From Lysinibacillus fusiformis (GTDB lineage: Bacteria; Bacillota; Bacilli; Bacillales_A; Planococcaceae), in the NCBI RefSeq assembly GCF_007362955.1, contig NZ_CP041696.1:186001-250000 (forward strand): a stretch of 64,000 bases of DNA. The letters are read 5' to 3'. How positions within the stretch are numbered: position 1 is the stretch's first letter; every line of letters starts with the position of its first letter. The notes beneath the pieces were generated by a model. The model did no database searches, was not told the DNA's origin, and saw only the letters and a list, made by a program, of their open reading frames with translations. The translations under genes were made by a program, and so were the position numbers. Shown in pieces: positions 7,983-18,404 of the stretch.

Positions 7983-9302
7983 TTAATTTGTTTCTTTTGG
8001 AGATATAAGCTGGTAAATTTTTATCGGTCTTCCTCGTGTATGCTGTAACTCTTCTCCATATATTTTGGCTAAGCCTACACTACACAAGTCTGCAACTATA
8101 CGCTGCGCATTACGTTCACTCATTTGGAGCTGTGAGGATAAATCCTTTGTCGTAAAATGCTTCCAACGCATTTTTTGAATTAATGCTTGAATCTTTGTAT
8201 AGGTCTTAACACTTACACTTGCTTCTTTCAATCTTTCGATTACAACGGGATCTTCTGCCCGATAAGAATAAGAGAGCTCCTCCGTATTGCCCACTGATTC
8301 AATAATTGTTCCATCATCTTGAATCATCACAATATCAATGGATTCGTTTTCTTTCGTTTGACGCAATCCCCTATGAGCATGTAATTCCGCATTAAATACA
8401 GTTTGGGCAAAACCAATTCCAGCAGTCACTTTCGCATCCATCTCAATCGACAACTGATACATTTTCTCTTTGATGAATTGTATTTGCCCTTCTATAGCAC
8501 CTCTCGTGCTAAAAATCGTGTATTTCCCATTGCCCTCTTCTATTAGGGAACCATCCACCTGTTCACATAGCTGTAATAAATTTTCCTTCATCCGTAATTC
8601 TAAATACTGTATTTGATAGCCTAACTTCATCCGTTCTTTTAACGAATCGAAATCTTTTATCTCCAACATCAGGGCACCAATCTGCGTCTCTTTATAATAA
8701 GACGTCTTAATTTTTTCAGTAAATAACTGTACGGTATGATAAATTTCAGTCTTTGTAGGGGACATCCAATAAGAGGGTACACCCGCTTGTTTTAGCTGTT
8801 CATCTACTGAAGGATAGCAAGTAATCGCAAATTCGATTTTTCCTTTCTGCCAAAGTTGATAATGAAAGTCAAACAACTCTTTCGGATCAATTGCCACATC
8901 AAATTCTTTTACAAATAGATGTTTCACATTTTTTTCGATTTTCCCAAGCCCTTCTGACGCCATCTGTGCAGGAGAAGGAATGATATCTACACTTACGCAT
9001 TCAATGAGCTTTCCCATCTTATAAGATTGCTCCAAAAAACCTTTATAAATGGCCGCCTCAGAAAAGAAAATATGTGTAAGTTTATCCTGAGGCACGCTCG
9101 TCTGACTTGCAATCTTAAATGGTATGTATCCAGAAAAAAGCCAAAAATCAACATGCTGATCATGGGCTTCCACAATATTTTTTGTTTCCGTTGCAATTGA
9201 ATAAATATATGGCTTAAACTCCATATCCTGCTCAATTTCTTGTGCTAACAAAATAATTTTTTCTACCGATTTTGCAGGCCCAACAACACCAATTTTATAC
9301 AT
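7983..9302 (-). CDS. Transcriptional regulator with C-terminal winged helix
   Basis: A 439-residue cytoplasmic protein. The C-terminal part (about residues 370-435) is a winged-helix DNA-binding domain: FTTKDLSSQLQMSERNAQRI followed by a wing HTRGRPIKIYQL. The middle (about 205-325) has the alternating pattern of a GGDEF/cyclase-like fold, with ALMLEIKDFDSL and KVTAGIGFAQTVFNAELHAH, but no GGDEF motif, so it is probably a ligand-sensing pseudo-enzyme. The N-terminal 150 residues resemble a receptor domain and begin MYKIGVVGP. It lies upstream of the MFS-amidohydrolase pair on the same strand and probably controls it. I do not recognise a named orthologue. Confidence 0.6.
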   Translation of the reverse strand: MYKIGVVGPAKSVEKIILLAQEIEQDMEFKPYIYSIATETKNIVEAHDQHVDFWLFSGYIPFKIASQTSVPQDKLTHIFFSEAAIYKGFLEQSYKMGKLIECVSVDIIPSPAQMASEGLGKIEKNVKHLFVKEFDVAIDPKELFDFHYQLWQKGKIEFAITCYPSVDEQLKQAGVPSYWMSPTKTEIYHTVQLFTEKIKTSYYKETQIGALMLEIKDFDSLKERMKLGYQIQYLELRMKENLLQLCEQVDGSLIEEGNGKYTIFSTRGAIEGQIQFIKEKMYQLSIEMDAKVTAGIGFAQTVFNAELHAHRGLRQTKENESIDIVMIQDDGTIIESVGNTEELSYSYRAEDPVVIERLKEASVSVKTYTKIQALIQKMRWKHFTTKDLSSQLQMSERNAQRIVADLCSVGLAKIYGEELQHTRGRPIKIYQLISPKETN

Positions 9303-9456
9303 CGTTTATTCCTACCTTCTATGTCAACTGCACCAATTTCGCTAAATGAATATCGGCCTTTCACCTTTCAATTGTAAATAGTATAACGAAGAAATCAACG
9401 GCTAGCCAAATGAAAGGACCACCCTATAGCCATATAACATAAAATTCAGGTATAGA

Positions 9457-9486
9457 AAACCCCGAACTAAGTAACGATTCGGGGTA
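9457..9486 (-). terminator. Terminator of secreted protein gene 2
   Basis: Stem ACCCCGAA / TTCGGGGT with a 10-base loop and TTTT on the minus strand, about 60 bases after the stop of the gene at 9545-12409. Confidence 0.75.
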
Positions 9487-9544
9487 ATGTTCTATGCAAT
9501 TTATCGAGCGATAATTGTGTGGAAATTGTGTGAGTGCCAGGCAC

Positions 9545-12409
9545 CTACAAATCGTTCGGGTATAACTTATTATATAAAAGCTCTAATTTTTTTGAAAGCT
9601 TCCCATAACCAGTTTGCCAAGCTTTACGAGCAGTTTCACTATTTTCCGCAGGAATCGCTTCATACAATGCATGCACTTCAGCTACTTTTTTCAAATCACT
9701 CTCAGCCTGTGTTAGCTTAGAATAATTTTTCACGATGCTTTTTTCTGATGAACTAAGCTTATCATAGTCTGCTCGGATGCTCGTAACTTTCGCTTGTAAA
9801 TCAGCTATATAATCACCATTTTCAACAAGCAAATTAATAGATTCTATTAAGCCTAACGCCGTTTCATTTGCTTTTTGTTGGTTCTTATCAGCTTCAATAA
9901 TCTTTTGACGAGTTTCTTGACTCACTAAGTTCATTTGCTTGTTAGTAAGCTTGGCAAATGCTTTAATGACCGTTGATGGATTACTTGCAAATGACTTATC
10001 ATACTGTTTCATGAATGTCTCTACTTTTTTAACATCTGCTACAGCCGCTGTTAAAATCGAAGCATTGGTGATGAGTTTTTTATCACTTGAACTCAATTTA
10101 TTGTATTGAGCAGAGAGATTCTGAATTTCTTGGAGAGACACCGTATATAAATCGTCCGAAACCAAAGCACCGATTTGTCCATTTAATGTTGATAAATTTG
10201 GTGCATTTCCATCTACTAAACGATTATTTAGTAGATCTTCGTACTGTGGTTTTGCTAAATGCTGCTGATTTGCTGGTAATTTTGCATAGGCCTTTTCCAC
10301 AGTTTCTATTTTCTTCGCTTGCTTCGCAACGTCCATTTCTTCTCTAGCAGTTTGTACCTTTTTATGGAATGATTTTACCCCAGTAACGTCTTTACTCGCT
10401 GCCGTTAATAAATGGTAGTTTGTCACATACTTACGTGCTGAAGATGAGAGGTTTTTATAAGCCACTGTCGCTGCGTTTACAGCAGTCTCTAATTGTGTGA
10501 ATGAGTACTTTGTGATATCAGCAAACTTTGCAATATCAACTTTTAGCGCTTCTGCTGCTGCTTTATCTGCTGGCTCTTTACCATCAATAGTTACATTTGG
10601 TGATTTATTCAAAAATTCATCTGCATTATAAACAAGTGATTGCTGCAAGCTTGTCAGTTTATTATAAGCTTTTAAAGTACTACTATAAGTTGACTGTAAT
10701 TTACTTTCAGCTACACCACTTGTCAGTGTAAGATTTTTATATGCGACCATGTCTTTAATGATTTTTTCTGCTGTTTTTAAATCTTTTTGCAGCGTTAAAA
10801 TACTTTGATATCCAATAATTTTAGCAGTTGAAGTTTTCGTTAAGCTTTTATAATCAACAATAATTTTGTTGACATTTTTCACATGATCCTGCCATGTTTC
10901 CGCTGATGGATTTATAGGGTAGATTTCTTCTCCAATATAGCGATCAATTTCAGCATTTAAATAATAAATTTGATTCTCTTCTGCATTTTCTGCACCTAAT
11001 AATTGCGTTACATAATTAGCTGGCACTAATTGAAGCTGTTTATACGTTAGCTTTTCATAAGCAGTACGAATTGATTTTGCAGTTGTTACTTGCTTGCTCG
11101 GGGTATTATTTACTGATAATTTATCGAAAAGCTTAATAAATTGTTCAATTTTTTTGATGTCCTGCTTCGCTTCATTTAAGATTGTTTGATTTTGCACAGT
11201 GACTTGGTAGTTTTTTGATAACTTCGCTATATCAGCCTCAATTGCCTCAACAGTTCCCTTTAAAGACTCCATACTAGTAGGTACATACTTTACAAGAGAA
11301 TTTTCATAGGACAATATTGCAACAATCGCTTGATTCAATCTTCTAACTTCCGCAATTTCTGCAATATCAGCTGGCTCTTTCAAAATGTCCTTGATATTCG
11401 TATATAAAACGTCACCTAAATCTAAGCTACGTAGCAATAAGTCAAACTTATTGTAGGCATCTTCAATTTCTGTTATATATTTTGGCAAGTCTTTTTCATT
11501 TACTTCTTTTATTTTATTGACTTTTTCATTTAGTTTGCTGATTGCCTCTACGTCAGCAAGAGCTCGCTTCAGTACATCCTGGTTGGTTACATTCGCCTTT
11601 GCAGCGGCAGATAACTCTTGGTATTTCTTATCTAATAAATCTACTTCTGCTTTAAATGATTCTAAGGTTGATACATTATATTTGTTGTCGCTTATACGTA
11701 AATTTTTAATATCGTTAATCAATGTATCAGACGGTTCTTTAGATACCGTCAACGGAGCCGAAACATCCGACTCAACAACCGCAGGACCAACCTTCGCTTG
11801 CACCTTTACTATAAAATCCTTCATTCCTTTTTCTAAAGCATCCGCAGGGATTTTATATGTCCCACCTGTTGCGCCGTTAATAATTGTGAATGATTCACCA
11901 ACTTTATAAAACCATTGATAGCTATATGTAATTTGACTGCTCTGTAACTTAGCACCGCCTTTATCTGTTACTTTAGCTCCTGTGACCTTTACCGTTTCAC
12001 CTGGTGCCACAAAGTTTGAAGTCGTTTCGAATGTAGGCGCTGTAATTTCAAGTTCCAATGTATGAATAGTACGTGATTCACTTTTAAACGTAGTTCCTGT
12101 CGTCGAAGTTGCTTCTACAAAAATTGTTTTCCCTGCTGCTTCAGCGGGGATTGTGAAAGATGCCATTGTTGCACCAGAAATAGGTTTTTTCGTCGTAGTG
12201 CTTGACCCACTTTCATTCTCTTCATAGTACCACTGATACTTATTTACAATTGTGTTTGCTGGTAAGTTTTCAACGGACGCCTTTAACGTTTCGTTAACTG
12301 TATTTGTTCCTGTGACTAAAACTGTTGATGCTTCCTCTGCCCCTACTACAGTAGGCAAAATAAAGGCCGCCGGAATGGCTGCTACTGTGAAAAGTAATTT
12401 TTTATTCAA
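9545..12409 (-). CDS. Large secreted protein with Ig-like and helical repeats (paralogue 2)
   Basis: A 954-residue exported protein: Sec signal peptide (KKLLFTVAAIPAAFILP, cleavage near VVGAEE), then two Ig-like modules carrying the KYQWYYEE and SYQWFYKV signatures (about residues 60 and 170). The remaining 700 residues are a mainly helical repeat region. Its recurring unit is Y..LS...K..VTN...L..A..DV, for example YNKLSSSDKKLITNASIL. There is no LPXTG motif, SLH domain or membrane anchor, so it is released or held non-covalently on the surface. The start is TTG at 12409, 12 bases after GGAGG. It is clearly paralogous to the next gene. Function unknown; a structural or adhesive surface role is inference. 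Confidence 0.8.
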   Translation of the reverse strand: MNKKLLFTVAAIPAAFILPTVVGAEEASTVLVTGTNTVNETLKASVENLPANTIVNKYQWYYEENESGSSTTTKKPISGATMASFTIPAEAAGKTIFVEATSTTGTTFKSESRTIHTLELEITAPTFETTSNFVAPGETVKVTGAKVTDKGGAKLQSSQITYSYQWFYKVGESFTIINGATGGTYKIPADALEKGMKDFIVKVQAKVGPAVVESDVSAPLTVSKEPSDTLINDIKNLRISDNKYNVSTLESFKAEVDLLDKKYQELSAAAKANVTNQDVLKRALADVEAISKLNEKVNKIKEVNEKDLPKYITEIEDAYNKFDLLLRSLDLGDVLYTNIKDILKEPADIAEIAEVRRLNQAIVAILSYENSLVKYVPTSMESLKGTVEAIEADIAKLSKNYQVTVQNQTILNEAKQDIKKIEQFIKLFDKLSVNNTPSKQVTTAKSIRTAYEKLTYKQLQLVPANYVTQLLGAENAEENQIYYLNAEIDRYIGEEIYPINPSAETWQDHVKNVNKIIVDYKSLTKTSTAKIIGYQSILTLQKDLKTAEKIIKDMVAYKNLTLTSGVAESKLQSTYSSTLKAYNKLTSLQQSLVYNADEFLNKSPNVTIDGKEPADKAAAEALKVDIAKFADITKYSFTQLETAVNAATVAYKNLSSSARKYVTNYHLLTAASKDVTGVKSFHKKVQTAREEMDVAKQAKKIETVEKAYAKLPANQQHLAKPQYEDLLNNRLVDGNAPNLSTLNGQIGALVSDDLYTVSLQEIQNLSAQYNKLSSSDKKLITNASILTAAVADVKKVETFMKQYDKSFASNPSTVIKAFAKLTNKQMNLVSQETRQKIIEADKNQQKANETALGLIESINLLVENGDYIADLQAKVTSIRADYDKLSSSEKSIVKNYSKLTQAESDLKKVAEVHALYEAIPAENSETARKAWQTGYGKLSKKLELLYNKLYPNDL

Positions 12410-12585
12410 TATATATTCAGTCCTCCTCTTTCCTTCTATAGAGTTATATCGGTAACATTTCCTTTAACTTTATTCATTTTAGACAATCTATCAATATGTA
12501 TAGTTTCTACTAGTAATTTTCACATTGAAATTTTTCAGAAAAAAGCCTAGGTATCATCATAGTTTTAATCGTTGAACACAATTAA

Positions 12586-12613
12586 AAAACCAGGCACACA
12601 AGATGCCCGGTTA
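12586..12613 (-). terminator. Terminator of secreted protein gene 1
   Basis: Stem AACCGGGCA / TGCCTGGTT with a 7-base loop and TTTTTT on the minus strand, directly after the stop of the 12617-15721 gene. The two paralogues therefore end in separate terminators. Confidence 0.8.
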
Positions 12614-12616
12614 TTC

Positions 12617-15600
12617 TTAGTTATATAAAGCTGTATAAAGAGAATCTAATTTATTTGAGAGTTTATTATATGCTTTCTGCCAAACTATCACATCATCCTT
12701 CAACGCATATACAGCTTCTACCTTTTCTAAATCACTTGCTAGTTGTGAATAGTTTCTCACTACTTTTTTCTGTGTTGCTGATAATTTCTCGTATTGATTT
12801 TTAATATCGTCAATCTTTTCTTTCGTAACGCCGTCATAAATGCCATTAACCGTTAATGCTTCAATCATCTGCACCAACTCAGTCGCAGCTATATTCTCTT
12901 TTAATTCCTCTGTTTGAAGATTGTTTAACACTGTTCGAACTGTAGGATCAAGTAGACTAAGCTGGGCCGTTGTTAGTTTTTGATACTCCTTTAGCACGGA
13001 TGCTTTTGATTGCTCAGGCAAAGTATTATATTTCTTCTCAAACGCTTCTACTTTTTTAATATCCGATAGCGCCTGCTTTAAAATAGAAATGTTTGTTATT
13101 TGCTTTTTCTCAGCAGACGTAAGTTTATTATACGCTGTTTCGAATTCTTTAATTTCACTGATTGATTTAACATATATACTTCCATCGTACAATGCCGCTA
13201 TTTCCGAATTCAAGTCAGTGTATACACTTTCATCCAATAATGTAAGTACTTCAACATAGCTAGACTCAGCAAGTTTTTGCTGATCTGCTGGTAATTTTAA
13301 ATATGCTGTTTTCATCGTTTGAATTTTTGCATATCCCGTCCCTTTGTCTGCCTCTACTTTTGCCGCGTCCACCTTCTTCAAAAAGGCTTCGACACCCTTA
13401 ACATTTTTTTCAGCAGCCTGTAATTGGGCAATATTTGTTACATATTTACGAGCTCCACTGTTTAGTTCTTTATAAGCTGCGGATGCTTTTGAAACAAGGT
13501 CTTTATAGCTTGCAAAGTCATTTAAATCACCCGTAGGTATGCTATTAATAGCCTCTACAACACCTTTTGCTTCCGCTTTATTTTCTGAATCCTTGATACT
13601 TGTGTCATTTTCAGACTCTTTTGGTGGTGTTAACTCACTGTCGTTATAGATTAAAGATTTCTGACCTATTGTGAGTTTGTCATAAGCTGTTTTTGCACTC
13701 TTATAGGATGATGCTAATTTTGAATACTTTGTACTTATATCCTTACTCAATCCACTGTAAGTGCCAATCAGTTTAATGACTTTTTGTGCTTCTTTTAAAT
13801 CCTTTTGTAGCTGATTCAACGCTTCAATACCAGTTATTTGTTTAGCCGCTTCCTTTGAAAACGTTTTATATGCCGCCACTAGCTCCGAAATCTCTTTCAG
13901 TTTACTTTGTATTCCCTCATCTGAATCAATGTTAAAAGAATAGGTATATTTATCTGTCAGTTGCAATGATTTAATTTTTTCCGCTAAGTTCTGCGCTTTG
14001 TCTCTTTCTATACTAACAATCTTTTCTAGTTCACTGTACAATGCATCGGACATTAATGATTGTTGTAAATATGATAGTTTGTTATAGCTAGCTAGTAACG
14101 TATTCGCCTGCTTAATGAGACTACTCTCTGTCTTCGTGAAGCCGAGATTATTGCCTTCTCCTAGCAACTCACTTTGGATAGTTTGTGCTTTTTTCTCGAT
14201 AACCTCTACTTTTTTCACATCTGCCCATGCATTTTTTAATATGTTTTGATTTTGCACAAGTAATTGATAATCTTTTGGCAATGTTTTAATGTAAGCTTGT
14301 ACCCTTTCAATTTCACTCCGGAACTCACTTAATGTATTCGTGCCAGTTTCTAAACCCCATGCCATATTGTAGGCAGTTTGATCCCCACTAAAAATATGAA
14401 TAATATGTGAATTCAATTGAATGATTTTCGACAATACCTCGCCTTGATTAGGGTTCTTCTCTATTTCATCGAGAATTGTTTTGATTTCATCAACCAAGCC
14501 TCGTTGTAAATAATCAAATTTCTCATAATCTGCTAGCAATCCCTTCGCATAGGCCAACTTGTCAGATGCTTGGCTAATGGCATTCTTTTTATCCATAAAT
14601 GGTTTAATAGTTACAACATCAGCTACAGCCTTTTGTAAGATATCATAGTTCCCGATTTTACTTTTTTCAGCACTTGGTAAAGCTTTATATTTTTTTTCTA
14701 AATTTGCTACTTTCGCAGAAAAAGAGCCAAAGTCTGTATGAATATACTTTACTTTGTTCGTCGCATCTACTAAGCTGGCAATCTCAGATTTTAAATCGGC
14801 AACAGGCTGCTCAGACACTGTAATGTCATTTGAGTATTCAGAAGTTGTTTGATATGCGCCAACTTTTGCAGTTGCCTTCATAACGATTGTTTTCATTTGC
14901 TTTAATAGAGCATCCGCTGGGATTGTATACGAATTACTTGTCGCGCCATCAATAATGGAATAGACGTTACCTTCTTTGTAATACCACTGATAGCTATATG
15001 TAATTTGACTCGATTGAAGTGCTGCATCATTACCATCATTTACGGTTACTTCAGGAGCTTTCACTACTGCTCCTGGTAACACATACGTCTCAGTGAATTG
15101 TGGATTTGTCAATTTTAAGTTTAAAGCTTTAATAGCCATTGGTGCACTTGTATAAACAACCCCATTAGTCGTTTTCACTTCCACTGTTATTTGCTTACCA
15201 GCTGACTCTATCGGTAATGTCAACTCAGGAATTGACGCTCCTGAAATGGCTGTTTTACTTACACCATCTACGTAATACCATTGATAACCTTTTCCAGCTA
15301 CAACCGTTTCATCCCCTAGAACACTAATATTGGCTTTTATATTTGTATTTACTCGTTGTTCATCTGTTGGTAGCAGTCCACGCTTTATTTCTGGTGCAAT
15401 TACAATTGCATTACTTGTGTATACTGTTTTAGAGCTTGTATCTGTCACTTTTACTTTAATTGTTTTTCCTAATGCCTCTATAGGGACTAAGAATGTTGAA
15501 TTTGTTGCACCTGTGATGGCTTCTTCTTTATTTCCTAAAACATAGTACCATTGATAGCTTGGGCTAGTACCTGTTGGTAAAGAAGAAGTAGCTATTGCCA

Positions 15601-15721
15601 GCTCCGTACCAACAATACCGCTTCCAGTTATCGTTACTTGTTCAGCTGCCGCAACTGTCTCAATTGGCACAACAAGCGCTGCTGGGGCTGCTACCATTAA
15701 AAATAGTTTTGCGTTATTCAT
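12617..15721 (-). CDS. Large secreted protein with Ig-like and helical repeats (paralogue 1)
   Basis: A 1034-residue exported protein with a signal peptide (LFLMVAAPAALVVP, cleavage near VAAAEQ). Three Ig-like modules follow, each with a YQWYY signature (about residues 57, 145 and 248), then about 700 residues of helical repeats such as AYNKLTSAEKKQITNISIL. The C-terminus AYNKLSNKLDSLYTALYN matches the end of its paralogue (GYGKLSKKLELLYNKLYP). ATG at 15721 follows GAGGAGCG. There is no anchor motif. It lies directly downstream of comP on the same strand, after a terminator, so it probably has its own promoter. Similar helical repeats occur as spacers in many Firmicute surface proteins; function is unknown. 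Confidence 0.82.
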   Translation of the reverse strand: MNNAKLFLMVAAPAALVVPIETVAAAEQVTITGSGIVGTELAIATSSLPTGTSPSYQWYYVLGNKEEAITGATNSTFLVPIEALGKTIKVKVTDTSSKTVYTSNAIVIAPEIKRGLLPTDEQRVNTNIKANISVLGDETVVAGKGYQWYYVDGVSKTAISGASIPELTLPIESAGKQITVEVKTTNGVVYTSAPMAIKALNLKLTNPQFTETYVLPGAVVKAPEVTVNDGNDAALQSSQITYSYQWYYKEGNVYSIIDGATSNSYTIPADALLKQMKTIVMKATAKVGAYQTTSEYSNDITVSEQPVADLKSEIASLVDATNKVKYIHTDFGSFSAKVANLEKKYKALPSAEKSKIGNYDILQKAVADVVTIKPFMDKKNAISQASDKLAYAKGLLADYEKFDYLQRGLVDEIKTILDEIEKNPNQGEVLSKIIQLNSHIIHIFSGDQTAYNMAWGLETGTNTLSEFRSEIERVQAYIKTLPKDYQLLVQNQNILKNAWADVKKVEVIEKKAQTIQSELLGEGNNLGFTKTESSLIKQANTLLASYNKLSYLQQSLMSDALYSELEKIVSIERDKAQNLAEKIKSLQLTDKYTYSFNIDSDEGIQSKLKEISELVAAYKTFSKEAAKQITGIEALNQLQKDLKEAQKVIKLIGTYSGLSKDISTKYSKLASSYKSAKTAYDKLTIGQKSLIYNDSELTPPKESENDTSIKDSENKAEAKGVVEAINSIPTGDLNDFASYKDLVSKASAAYKELNSGARKYVTNIAQLQAAEKNVKGVEAFLKKVDAAKVEADKGTGYAKIQTMKTAYLKLPADQQKLAESSYVEVLTLLDESVYTDLNSEIAALYDGSIYVKSISEIKEFETAYNKLTSAEKKQITNISILKQALSDIKKVEAFEKKYNTLPEQSKASVLKEYQKLTTAQLSLLDPTVRTVLNNLQTEELKENIAATELVQMIEALTVNGIYDGVTKEKIDDIKNQYEKLSATQKKVVRNYSQLASDLEKVEAVYALKDDVIVWQKAYNKLSNKLDSLYTALYN

Positions 15722-15838
15722 TCATAGTTCGCTCCTCTTATTATGTATCTAGTAATATTATAGCAATACCTTCCACATACTATCAATATCATCCCTTATT
15801 AGGATATATTGGAATAATAATTATAGTATTAATTATAT

Positions 15839-15873
15839 AAAAAAGAAGTACCTTTTTATATACGGTACTTTAG
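15839..15873 (-). terminator. Terminator after comP
   Basis: On the minus strand AAGTACC pairs with GGTACTT across a 10-base loop and is followed by CTTTTTT. It lies about 190 bases after the comP stop and would separate comXP from the secreted-protein gene. Confidence 0.65.
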
Positions 15874-15960
15874 ACTTCAAAAAATATTTAGAAATAATTT
15901 TCATTTTTTTATTGCTACGTCCTTTTTTCGCTGTATCAAAAAAACTCCTAACCAATGTTT

Positions 15961-15983
15961 GTACTGTAATAATTATTCAGTAC
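15961..15983. other. Near-perfect 23-bp inverted repeat
   Basis: GTACTG and CAGTAC flank an AATAATTATT core. It lies in the 337-base gap between comP and the secreted-protein gene, about 240 bases before the latter's start. It could be an operator or a weak hairpin. No regulator can be assigned. Confidence 0.4.
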
Positions 15984-16058
15984 AAAATTAATTAGAAGGT
16001 GTAAATGAATTGAGTTTTCTTGTTCTTCCATGTTGAACTATATTTTAGTACCCTTAAA

Positions 16059-18404
16059 TCAAATAAAATGGGACGACCACCCGCTGTGAACATCATAATC
16101 AAGAATGTCACTTTCTTCTTTTAGAGTAATTCGAATCGACATCCCTTCATCTACATCCGAATTGATATAGAACTGTCCGTTAAAGGCTTGTACTCGTTCG
16201 CGCATGCCCTTTATCCCCATTGAATCAGATTGTATAATAACATCCATATCACAACCTACCCCATCATCAGAGTAAATAATTTCAAAACCATTTGCCATTT
16301 CTTGCAGGTGAATTTCGACAGAGGTTGCATAGGAATGCTTTAATGCATTGTTCAGTAGTTCCTGAAAAAGTCGATAAATCATAAGGTTTAAACGTTCATC
16401 TTCCAAATAAAGACGGTCAACCGTATAAATTAACTCAAAGTTAGCTCTCTTGCTAATTTTTTGAATAAACTTATCGAGTGCAGCATTTAATCCCAATGTA
16501 TCCAATAATGGTGGCTTTAAATTCTCGCAATATAATCTTAAATCTTGCAATGACGCTATCATTTGCTCATGAATCTTGGCGAGCTTCGATTGAATTTCCA
16601 TCGTATTCTTTTCATGCATAAGTGCATTCACTTCACGAGCAATATGAAGCTGCTCTTGTAAATTGGTATCATGAAGCTCTTGCGCCAACTGATATTTCTC
16701 TTCTTCAAATCTAAACCATAATAACTTGTTTAGCCATGGAAGCTGATTTTTATCTGCCTCTTTCACATGCTTTAACTGTTCTAACAATTCTTCAACCATT
16801 TTAGTATTTTCAATAAAATTATTTAAATATAAAAGCAGCAATTCAAGCCATAATAGTTCCTCATCTTTCAAATGAATGGAATTATTATGATCTACTACTA
16901 ATATCCTTTTATAATCTACATCTTGGTGGATAAAGGCAAGATAAAACCTATCAATCCTTTTGATATCCCCCAGCTGTAACCTTTCTATTAATACTTCATC
17001 GAAATACTTATGTAGGTACTCTTGTGATTTATTTGTTGAAGTAAAGTGGTGATTTTTGTAATCATAGGTTAATACATATACACTATCTATCTCAAGATGT
17101 AGTGAGGCCTCCTGTACAAATTTTTGAAGTAAGTCCTCAATTTTAATGACACGTCCAATCCGATCAACGGTTGTATACAATCGATGGATATAATCTCCTT
17201 TTGTTGAAAAAAGAACTTTGCGCTTTCGATAGTCGATTTTTTCCTTAACGTAAAAAAGAGCGATTAAAGAAAAAAAAGAGAAGAAGAATAGTTCTAACAT
17301 TTTTGAAATGGTAAAGTCAGCAATCCAATAAACTCCTAATAATAGCCAAAGTGTAAAAACCAATGAAAAACTAACATAATAACGTAAACGTGTAATAAAG
17401 TATTCTATATCAAATATACGTTCTGTTAACTGTGTGAAAAGAAAGCTAAAAGGAATCAACATAAGAAATAAAGAGCAAATATCCGCAGAAAGAATATATT
17501 TATGAAATAAAATTTCAGGTAAAGCATATAGAAAAAGAAATGGTAAAAAAGGAATGATGATACTCATTAATAAAATTTTCAATTGAGGTGTTTTATATTT
17601 AAAATAACTTATTCCTAAGACACTTAGATTTATAATAAGTAAAATTAAAAATATCCATAAGATTGTATTAGAGAATAGCAGATAGGTAAAAGGATAAATA
17701 ATACTGAAGATACTAAGAAAAACTGCAACAATCGGTATTATATAAAATATTTTAATATTGTTGAAAAGTAGCCATTTTATATTCAAAAATAAAAAATAAT
17801 TTCTTAAAAAATGGATTAATATTACTAAGCAAAGGAGCATACTACTACGATTCACAACTATTCCTACACTATCCAATCTTCCTGCAGCACCAATACTAAC
17901 ATATGCCAATGATACAATCAGGATAAACAGAATAAGTAAATTTATTAGATTCGTATTTCTCTGTTTGTAATACAAATAAAATGAAATTATTAAACTCAAG
18001 AAGTAATAACAACCAGGAACTACTAGCACATAATAAAATTGTTTTGGAATGTCTAAAGGATTTATTTGCACATGAATTATTTTTCCATCTGACTTCATCA
18101 ATATTAGTTCATTAGCTACTCGAATTACTGGATCATACGTTATATTAGGTAGTTCATTAATCTCGGTGCCATCTATGTTTAATACAATATCTCCATATGC
18201 AATTTGATGCTTAGCTGCCCACTCTTTATAATAAGGATCAGCTACAATCCATTGCCCATTTTCTTCCTCTAGTTTAATACCTAAATAAGGCTCGCTATAA
18301 GTAACGTTTAGCAAATAAAGACCCAATGTTAGATAGATACCTATAGCAAGCCAAAACCATTTACTCTTTATTGATTTTAGGCCCAAAGCCCATTTTCTAA
18401 GCAT
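16059..18404 (-). CDS. comP: ComP-type sensor histidine kinase
   Basis: A 781-residue sensor kinase. The N-terminal half holds one helix, an extracellular PDZ-like domain (GDIVLNIDGTEINELP, about residues 70-87) and eight or more further helices up to about residue 390. The C-terminal half is a NarL-family kinase: phospho-acceptor AQELHDTNLQEQLHIAREV (His near residue 578), then HATPase motifs QELLNNALKHS, DDGVGCD and MGIKGMRERVQAFNG. This architecture and length match B. subtilis ComP (769 residues), the receptor for ComX pheromone. ATG at 18404 lies inside the 3' end of comX, so translation is probably coupled. The usual partner response regulator comA is not downstream and not in the window. 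Confidence 0.85.
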   Translation of the reverse strand: MLRKWALGLKSIKSKWFWLAIGIYLTLGLYLLNVTYSEPYLGIKLEEENGQWIVADPYYKEWAAKHQIAYGDIVLNIDGTEINELPNITYDPVIRVANELILMKSDGKIIHVQINPLDIPKQFYYVLVVPGCYYFLSLIISFYLYYKQRNTNLINLLILFILIVSLAYVSIGAAGRLDSVGIVVNRSSMLLCLVILIHFLRNYFLFLNIKWLLFNNIKIFYIIPIVAVFLSIFSIIYPFTYLLFSNTILWIFLILLIINLSVLGISYFKYKTPQLKILLMSIIIPFLPFLFLYALPEILFHKYILSADICSLFLMLIPFSFLFTQLTERIFDIEYFITRLRYYVSFSLVFTLWLLLGVYWIADFTISKMLELFFFSFFSLIALFYVKEKIDYRKRKVLFSTKGDYIHRLYTTVDRIGRVIKIEDLLQKFVQEASLHLEIDSVYVLTYDYKNHHFTSTNKSQEYLHKYFDEVLIERLQLGDIKRIDRFYLAFIHQDVDYKRILVVDHNNSIHLKDEELLWLELLLLYLNNFIENTKMVEELLEQLKHVKEADKNQLPWLNKLLWFRFEEEKYQLAQELHDTNLQEQLHIAREVNALMHEKNTMEIQSKLAKIHEQMIASLQDLRLYCENLKPPLLDTLGLNAALDKFIQKISKRANFELIYTVDRLYLEDERLNLMIYRLFQELLNNALKHSYATSVEIHLQEMANGFEIIYSDDGVGCDMDVIIQSDSMGIKGMRERVQAFNGQFYINSDVDEGMSIRITLKEESDILDYDVHSGWSSHFI

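Noticed and set aside
11517..11909. 130-codon frame opposite the secreted protein gene
   Set aside because: Antisense of a biased repeat sequence; no start signals.
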